From Mycobacterium asiaticum (GTDB lineage: Bacteria; Actinomycetota; Actinomycetes; Mycobacteriales; Mycobacteriaceae), in contig NZ_LZLQ01000123.1 in the NCBI RefSeq assembly GCF_001673315.1, positions 1 through 40,153 on the forward strand: a stretch of 40,153 nt of DNA. The letters are read 5' to 3'. Made by a program: the position numbers and the translations under genes. Shown piece by piece: positions 35,385-40,153 of the stretch (positions are counted from its first letter, which is position 1; every line of letters begins with the position of its first letter). The notes under the pieces were generated by a model. The model had not been told where the DNA came from and searched no databases. It saw only the letters and a program-made list of their open reading frames with translations.

Positions 35385-36656
35385 GTGACGGACGGCGCGG
35401 GCACCCCGGGAGCTGCGGGGGCCGCCGTGGGACCGGTCACGCGCGGCAGTGTCGCGCGCGTGGGCACCGCAACGGTGCTGACCGCGTTGTGCGGCTACGC
35501 GGTGGTGTACCTGGCCGCCCGCAATCTGTCCCCGAGCGGCTTCTCCAAATTCGGGGTCTTTTGGGGCGCATTCGGGCTGGTCAGCGGGGCCGCCAACGGG
35601 TTGCTGCAGGAGACCACCCGCGAGGTGCGCGCGATGCAGTACCTGGATTCGCCCGGTGCGTCCCGGACCCACCCGCTGCGCGTCGCCGGCCTGGTCGGCC
35701 TGGTGTCGGCCGTCCTGGTTGCGGGCAGTTCACCGCTGTGGGGCGCACGGGTGTTCGTCGAAGCGCGCGGGGTTTCGGTTGCGTTGCTCAGCATCGGGTT
35801 GGCCGGGGTCTGTCTGCATTCGACTCTGCTGGGCATGCTGGCCGGTTTCGATCGGTGGGGCCAGTACGGGGTCCTGATGGTGACCGACGCAGTGATGCGC
35901 GTGACGGTCGCAGCTGCCACGTTTGTGATCGGCTGGGGCCTGGTCGGGTATTTGTGGGCAACGGTCGCGGGTTCGGTGGCCTGGTTGATCGTCCTGGCCG
36001 GCTCATCGAAGGCGCGCGCCGCGGCACGCCAGCTGACGCCGGGCAGCACGTCGACGTTTCTGCGGGGCGCCGCGCACTCGATCACCGCCTCCGGCGCCAG
36101 CGCGATCCTGGTGATGGGCTTCCCGGTATTACTGAAGCTGACCTCTGCCGATCTGGGCGCCGAGGGCGGCGTCATCATCCTGGCCGTGACACTGACCCGC
36201 GCGCCGCTGTTGGTGCCGCTGTTCGCGATGCAGGGCAATCTCATCGCGCACTTCGTCGACGAGCGCGGCCACCGGCTACGTGCACTCATCTCCCCCGCGC
36301 TGCTCATCGCGGCGGTTGGCGGATTGGGAGTGCTGCTGGCCGGGCTGGTGGGCCCGTGGTTGTTGCGGGTGGCGTTCGGGACGGACTACCAGGCCAGCAG
36401 CGCGCTGTTGGCCTGGCTCACGGCCGCGGCTGTGGCAATCGCGCTGTTGACCCTCACCGGCTCGGCGACGGTCGCCGCCGCTCTGCACCGCTCGTATTCG
36501 CTCGGCTGGGTTACCGCGACAGTGGCCTCCGGGCTGCTACTCATGCTGCCGCTCGCGCTGGAAGCCCGGACTGTGGTGGGCCTGTTGTGCGGCCCGCTGC
36601 TGGGAATGGTCGTCCATCTGGTCGCCTTGGGGCGTGGCGGACGCGCCAGCGCCTGA
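35385..36656 (+). CDS. MOP-superfamily flippase-like membrane protein
   Basis: A 423-residue polytopic protein equivalent to Rv3630 with about 10-12 hydrophobic segments in the layout of polysaccharide-biosynthesis (Wzx-like) transporters: GTATVLTALCGYAVVYLAARNLSPSGFSKFG is the typical first-helix and loop region. Short loops, no signal peptide. Next gene begins 36 bases later. With the glycosyltransferase and DUF2304 protein behind it, a role in flipping a polyprenyl-phosphate sugar is a fair inference; no substrate is shown by the sequence. The M. tuberculosis neighbour Rv3629c is absent here. Confidence 0.85.
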   Translation: MTDGAGTPGAAGAAVGPVTRGSVARVGTATVLTALCGYAVVYLAARNLSPSGFSKFGVFWGAFGLVSGAANGLLQETTREVRAMQYLDSPGASRTHPLRVAGLVGLVSAVLVAGSSPLWGARVFVEARGVSVALLSIGLAGVCLHSTLLGMLAGFDRWGQYGVLMVTDAVMRVTVAAATFVIGWGLVGYLWATVAGSVAWLIVLAGSSKARAAARQLTPGSTSTFLRGAAHSITASGASAILVMGFPVLLKLTSADLGAEGGVIILAVTLTRAPLLVPLFAMQGNLIAHFVDERGHRLRALISPALLIAAVGGLGVLLAGLVGPWLLRVAFGTDYQASSALLAWLTAAAVAIALLTLTGSATVAAALHRSYSLGWVTATVASGLLLMLPLALEARTVVGLLCGPLLGMVVHLVALGRGGRASA

Positions 36657-36692
36657 TTCAGTGCTGGTCCAGCGTGTACGTTGTGGCTTGCA

Positions 36693-37388
36693 ATGGGTTC
36701 TGAAACGCATGACGTCTGGATCGTCGTCCCCAACTTCAACGAAGGCCCCGTCATCGGCGAGGTGATCTCCGAGCTGCGATCGGTCTTCGACAACGTCGTC
36801 TGCGTGGACGACGGCAGCACCGACGGCAGCGGCCAGATCGCCCGGCAGGCCGGTGCGCACCTGGTGCGCCATCCGATCAATCTCGGTCAGGGCGCGGCCA
36901 TTCAGACGGGCATCGAGTATGCCCGCAGCCAGCCCGGTGCCAAGGTTTTCGCCACCTTCGACGCCGACGGTCAGCACCGCGTGAAAGACCTGGCGGCGAT
37001 GGTGGAGCGGCTCCTGGTCGGTGACGTCGACATTGTGATCGGCACCCGGTTCGCTCGCGCGGTCGGCAGCAGGCCGCCGCTGCTGAAGCGGATAGTGCTG
37101 CAGACCGCGGCGCGACTGAGCCGCCGCGGCCGCCGGCTTGGCCTGACCGACACCAACAACGGCCTGCGGGTGTTCAACAAGACCGTCGCCGACGGGCTGA
37201 ACATCACCATGAGCGGCATGAGCCACGCCACCGAGATCGTCATGATGGTCGCTGAAAACCATTGGCGGGTAGCCGAAGAGCCAGTCGAGGTGCTCTATAC
37301 CGAGTACTCCAAATCGAAGGGTCAGCCGCTGCTGAACGGCGTGAACATCATCTTTGACGGCTTCCTGCGGGGCAGGATACGGCGGTGA
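36693..37388 (+). CDS. ppgS: Polyprenyl-phosphate glycosyltransferase, GT2 (PpgS-like)
   Basis: A 231-residue DPM-synthase-like GT2 enzyme equivalent to Rv3631, which has been reported to make polyprenyl-phosphate N-acetylgalactosamine for galactosamine decoration of arabinogalactan. VDDGSTDGS at 38-46 and the D90-A-D92 metal motif in FDADGQH are intact, as is RFARAVGSRPP. No long membrane segment is present, so it works at the membrane with a partner, the DUF2304 protein 13 bases downstream. ATG 36693 chosen over TTG 36681. Confidence 0.88.
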   Translation: MGSETHDVWIVVPNFNEGPVIGEVISELRSVFDNVVCVDDGSTDGSGQIARQAGAHLVRHPINLGQGAAIQTGIEYARSQPGAKVFATFDADGQHRVKDLAAMVERLLVGDVDIVIGTRFARAVGSRPPLLKRIVLQTAARLSRRGRRLGLTDTNNGLRVFNKTVADGLNITMSGMSHATEIVMMVAENHWRVAEEPVEVLYTEYSKSKGQPLLNGVNIIFDGFLRGRIRR

Positions 37389-37401
37389 GAAGGACGGCTG
37401 A

Positions 37402-37743
37402 ATGAACTGGATCAAGGTGCTGTTGATCGGGTCGATCATCGCGCTGCTGATCTTCCTGCTGCGGTCGCGCCGCAGCGCCAGGGCGCGGGCCTGGGTCAAG
37501 GTGGGTTACGTGCTGTTCGTGCTGCTCGGCATCTACGCGGTGATCCGGCCAGACGACACCACGGTGGTCGCGCACTGGTTCGGGGTGAATCGCGGCACCG
37601 ACCTGATGTTGTACGCGCTGATCATGGCGTTCAGTTTCACCACATTGAGCACCTATATGAGGTTCAAAGACCTGGAATTGAAGTACGCGCGGTTGGCGCG
37701 GGCTATCGCGTTGGAGGGGGCGCAACTGCCCGACCCGCGCTGA
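37402..37743 (+). CDS. DUF2304 small membrane protein, partner of PpgS
   Basis: A 113-residue protein equivalent to Rv3632 with three hydrophobic segments (IKVLLIGSIIALLIFLL, VGYVLFVLLGIYAVI and LMLYALIMAFSFTTL) and a charged C-terminal helix. In M. tuberculosis the homologue is reported to be needed for full PpgS activity. It begins with GAAGGA seven bases upstream of its ATG, 13 bases after the glycosyltransferase, so both are co-translated. Confidence 0.9.
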   Translation: MNWIKVLLIGSIIALLIFLLRSRRSARARAWVKVGYVLFVLLGIYAVIRPDDTTVVAHWFGVNRGTDLMLYALIMAFSFTTLSTYMRFKDLELKYARLARAIALEGAQLPDPR

Positions 37744-37769
37744 CGCTAGGTGCGCGTGGGCGATAGCAG

Positions 37770-38711
37770 CTAGGCGTGTCTGTGCCGGAAGAAGTCGACG
37801 GTACGACGCACACCTTCGTCCAGACCCACCTGCGGGCGCCAGCCCAAAACCTGTGCCGCTAAGTCGATGTCAAGACAGGAACGCCGCAAATCGCCCAGCC
37901 GTGCCGGGTGGAACTGCGGGTCGTCGGGTCCCTCTACGGCGGCGGCCACGGCCGAATGCAGTTGGCGGTCCGAGGTTTCGATGCCGGTGCCGACGTTGAA
38001 CCGCTGCCCCCCGCCCTGGTTGCCCGATGCCCGCACGAAGGCGTCGACGACGTCGTCGACGAATACATAGTCGCGGGTGTTGGAGCCGTCCCCGAAAACC
38101 TTGGTGGGCTTACCTTCCAGCAGCGCCTGCGCGAAGATCGCGACCACCCCGGCCTCGCCGTGCGGGTCCTGACGCGGGCCGTAGACGTTGGCCGGCGCGA
38201 TGTGCGAGCAATCCAGCCCGTATAGGTGGCGGAAGGTATTCAGGTAGATCTCTCCGGCCACCTTTCCTGCGGCATAGGGCGATGCGGGATCGGTCGGCAC
38301 CGTCTCCGGCGTCGGGAACCGCGGGGGAACACCGTAGATGGACCCGCCGGAGGAGGTGTGGACGATCTTGCGGACTCCGGTGCGGCGGGCGGCCTCGGCC
38401 AGCCGGACCGTACCCACCACGTTGACCGAAGCGTCGAATTGCGGATCGGCCACCGAGTGCCGGACATCGATCTGGGCGGCCAGGTGAAAAACCACCTCGG
38501 GTTTGTGCTCACCGAGGATGGCCTCTAGGTCCGCGGTCACGATATCGGCCTCGACAAAGACGTGCGCGGGGTTGCCGGCCAGATGCTCGAGGTTGGTCGC
38601 GCGACCCGTCGCGAAGTTGTCCAGGCTCACTACCGTGTGACCGTCGGCCAGAAGGCGGTCGACTAGCGTCGACCCGATGAAACCGGCTGCCCCGGTGACC
38701 AGTGCGCGCAC
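37770..38711 (-). CDS. galE1: UDP-glucose 4-epimerase (GalE1)
   Basis: Short-chain NAD-dependent epimerase supplying UDP-galactose for arabinogalactan. 313 residues. NAD loop G7-A-A-G10-F-I-G13, catalytic Ser in TSSGGS near 120-124 and Y146-A-A-G-K150. GTG start with TATGGT six bases upstream, consistent with a leaderless transcript. Divergent from the next gene with about 16 bases between starts, and convergent with the DUF2304 gene across 26 bases. Rv3633, which lies between them in M. tuberculosis, is absent. Confidence 0.94.
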   Translation of the reverse strand: MRALVTGAAGFIGSTLVDRLLADGHTVVSLDNFATGRATNLEHLAGNPAHVFVEADIVTADLEAILGEHKPEVVFHLAAQIDVRHSVADPQFDASVNVVGTVRLAEAARRTGVRKIVHTSSGGSIYGVPPRFPTPETVPTDPASPYAAGKVAGEIYLNTFRHLYGLDCSHIAPANVYGPRQDPHGEAGVVAIFAQALLEGKPTKVFGDGSNTRDYVFVDDVVDAFVRASGNQGGGQRFNVGTGIETSDRQLHSAVAAAVEGPDDPQFHPARLGDLRRSCLDIDLAAQVLGWRPQVGLDEGVRRTVDFFRHRHA

Positions 38712-38717
38712 CGGCCC

Positions 38718-38723
38718 ACCATA
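38718..38723 (-). promoter_or_regulatory. -10 box for leaderless galE1
   Basis: TATGGT (TANNNT) on the minus strand ends six bases before GTG 38711. It lies in the 16-base divergent gap, so its -35 would fall inside the neighbouring membrane-protein gene. Confidence 0.5.
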
Positions 38724-38727
38724 CAGA

Positions 38728-40153
38728 GTGGTGTTCGCCGCAGCCGCACTGATCGTGGCGCAGCTCGGGATTCGCGCCGCACTCGCATTCGGGGGCTACT
38801 TCTACTGGGACGATCTGATTCTGGTCGGCAGGGCCGGCACGCAAGGACTGCTCTCGCCGTCCTATCTGTTCGACGACCACGACGGACACGTGATGCCAGG
38901 CGCGTTCTTGGTGGCCGGGGCGATCATCCGGCTGGCGCCCCTGGTGTGGACCTGGCCGGCAGTAAGCCTGGTAGTGCTGCAACTGCTGGCCTCCCTGGCG
39001 TTGCTGCGGGCGCTGTACGTGATCCTGGGGTGGCGGCCGGTGCTGTTGATCCCGTTGACCTTCGCGCTGTTCAGCCCGCTGGGGGTGCCGGGTTTCGCCT
39101 GGTGGGCGGCCGCGTTGAACTCGCTGCCGATGCTCACGGCGATGGCGTGGGTGTGCGCCGATGCGGTGCTGCTGGTGCGCAGGGGTAACAACCGCTATGC
39201 CGCGACGGGCATGCTGGCCTACCTGGGCGGCTTGCTGTTCTTCGAAAAGGCTGCGGTGATCCCGTTCGTCGCGTTCGCGGTGGTCGCCCTGCTCGGCCAT
39301 GTCCGGGGCGAGGCGAACCCGCTGCGCACGGTCTGGCGAGCGGGCCGCCGGCTGTGGGTGGGGTCGCTGGCAATCACCGTCGGCTGGGTGGCGTTGTACC
39401 TGTCGGTGGTCAATCAGCGCCGGTGGAGTTCGGATCTGGCGATGACGTGGGCGTTACTGCGCCGCTCGATCACGCACGGGATAGTGCCGGGGTTGGCAGG
39501 CGGCCCGTGGGACTGGGCCAGGTGGGCGCCGGCCTCGCCGTGGGCCACTCCGCCGCTGTCCGTGATGCTGCTCGGATGGCTGGTTTTGGTTGTTTTGCTT
39601 GCGATTTCGTTTATCCGCAAGCAGCGCATCGGACCGGTGTGGCTGACCGCGGCAGGTTATGCCGTGGCCTGCCAGGTGCCGATTTATCTGATGCGCTCAT
39701 CTCGGTTCACCGCGCTCGAACTGGCCCAGACTCTCAGGTATTTTCCCGACCTGGTGGTGGTGCTCGCGCTACTGGCAGCGGTGGCGTTCACCGCGCCCAA
39801 CCGTGATTCGGCCCGCCCGCTGGACGCATCCCGGTTGCGCACGGTGCTGACATGTGTTGCGGCGCTGTTGTTTTTGGCCAGCAGTGGCTACTCCACCATC
39901 ACCTTCCTCGCGGCGTGGCGCGACAACCCGGCCGAGCCCTACCTGAAAAACGCGCGCGCCGGCTTGGCGGCTGCGAACCGGGCGGTTCCGCTGCTGGATC
40001 AGGAAGTCGATCCGCTGGTGCTGCAACGGGTGGCCTGGCCGGAGAACCTGACCAGCCACATGTTCGCCTTGTTGCGTGACAGACCCGAATTCGCTCCCGC
40101 GACAACACAATTACGAATGTTCAACAGCAAGGGCCAGCTCGTCGACGCCCGGG
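38728..40153 (+). CDS. Large polytopic membrane protein, cut by the window edge
   Basis: The 5' 475 codons of a gene equivalent to Rv3635 (about 590 residues). The frame stays open to the last base. About 8-10 hydrophobic segments are visible; near the N-terminus YFYWDDLILVGRA and DDHDGHVMP are characteristic, and the extracytoplasmic part starts after the last helix near 390. The DD motif in the first loop recalls GT-C glycosyltransferases such as arabinosyl- or mannosyl-transferases, but this is only a resemblance. Start is uncertain: GTG 38728 or 38731, or GTG 38695, which would overlap the galE1 start. Confidence 0.82.
   Translation, partial: MVFAAAALIVAQLGIRAALAFGGYFYWDDLILVGRAGTQGLLSPSYLFDDHDGHVMPGAFLVAGAIIRLAPLVWTWPAVSLVVLQLLASLALLRALYVILGWRPVLLIPLTFALFSPLGVPGFAWWAAALNSLPMLTAMAWVCADAVLLVRRGNNRYAATGMLAYLGGLLFFEKAAVIPFVAFAVVALLGHVRGEANPLRTVWRAGRRLWVGSLAITVGWVALYLSVVNQRRWSSDLAMTWALLRRSITHGIVPGLAGGPWDWARWAPASPWATPPLSVMLLGWLVLVVLLAISFIRKQRIGPVWLTAAGYAVACQVPIYLMRSSRFTALELAQTLRYFPDLVVVLALLAAVAFTAPNRDSARPLDASRLRTVLTCVAALLFLASSGYSTITFLAAWRDNPAEPYLKNARAGLAAANRAVPLLDQEVDPLVLQRVAWPENLTSHMFALLRDRPEFAPATTQLRMFNSKGQLVDAR

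Overview
The window is a stretch of a slow-growing Mycobacterium chromosome. It is GC-rich throughout, carries a PE/PPE gene pair, encodes Lsr2 and ClpC1, and keeps the gene order I recall for the M. tuberculosis Rv3596c-Rv3635 segment: clpC1, lsr2, lysS, coaX-panD-panC, folK-folB-folP1-folE-ftsH, ephA, a PE/PPE pair, lpqG, hpt, tilS, ppa, galE1. No tRNA, rRNA, insertion sequence or CRISPR array was seen. The species cannot be fixed from sequence reading alone. Equivalences to Rv numbers are from memory of those families, not from a search.

Left accessory part (1-9380, minus strand). A cobalamin riboswitch just downstream of clpC1 precedes cbtB-cbtA (predicted cobalt transport) and a histidine-phosphatase-family gene. 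Then comes a 2,499-residue regulator: winged helix, BTAD, class III cyclase, AAA ATPase, helical repeats, and about nine tandem NTF2/SnoaL-like domains. In M. tuberculosis, as I recall, clpC1 is flanked here by different genes, so this block is lineage-variable.

Core housekeeping part (9381-23908, minus strand). clpC1 and lsr2 are separate units; lsr2 has a strong intrinsic terminator. A tightly packed pantothenate/CoA unit (DUF2520 reductase-like gene, panC, panD, coaX) runs into lysS. A separate chain ftsH-folE-folP1-folB-folK-DUF3180 is linked mostly by 1-8 base overlaps and couples a membrane protease to four folate-pathway enzymes; a DUF6779-type membrane/coiled-coil gene follows.

Middle part (23909-29341). 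Between ftsH and ephA there is only one VOC-family gene. The espACD locus that sits there in M. tuberculosis is absent. ephA, a luciferase-like monooxygenase and a zinc-type alcohol dehydrogenase form an overlapping plus-strand operon, which converges on a PE/PPE pair that lacks the esx genes found beside its M. tuberculosis counterpart.

Right part (29342-40153). A 675-base AT-richer non-coding gap precedes lpqG. A minus-strand chain dacB-like / DUF2342 metallopeptidase / tilS / hpt follows. Divergent to it are ppa, a MOP-type flippase-like gene, a polyprenyl-phosphate glycosyltransferase (PpgS-like) and its small DUF2304 membrane partner, which probably act in cell-wall glycan decoration. 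galE1 (minus) and a large membrane protein cut by the window edge (plus) start almost back to back. Several genes (lpqG, ppa, the flippase, galE1, DUF6779) have a TANNNT box 6-7 bases before the start codon, as expected of leaderless mycobacterial transcripts.
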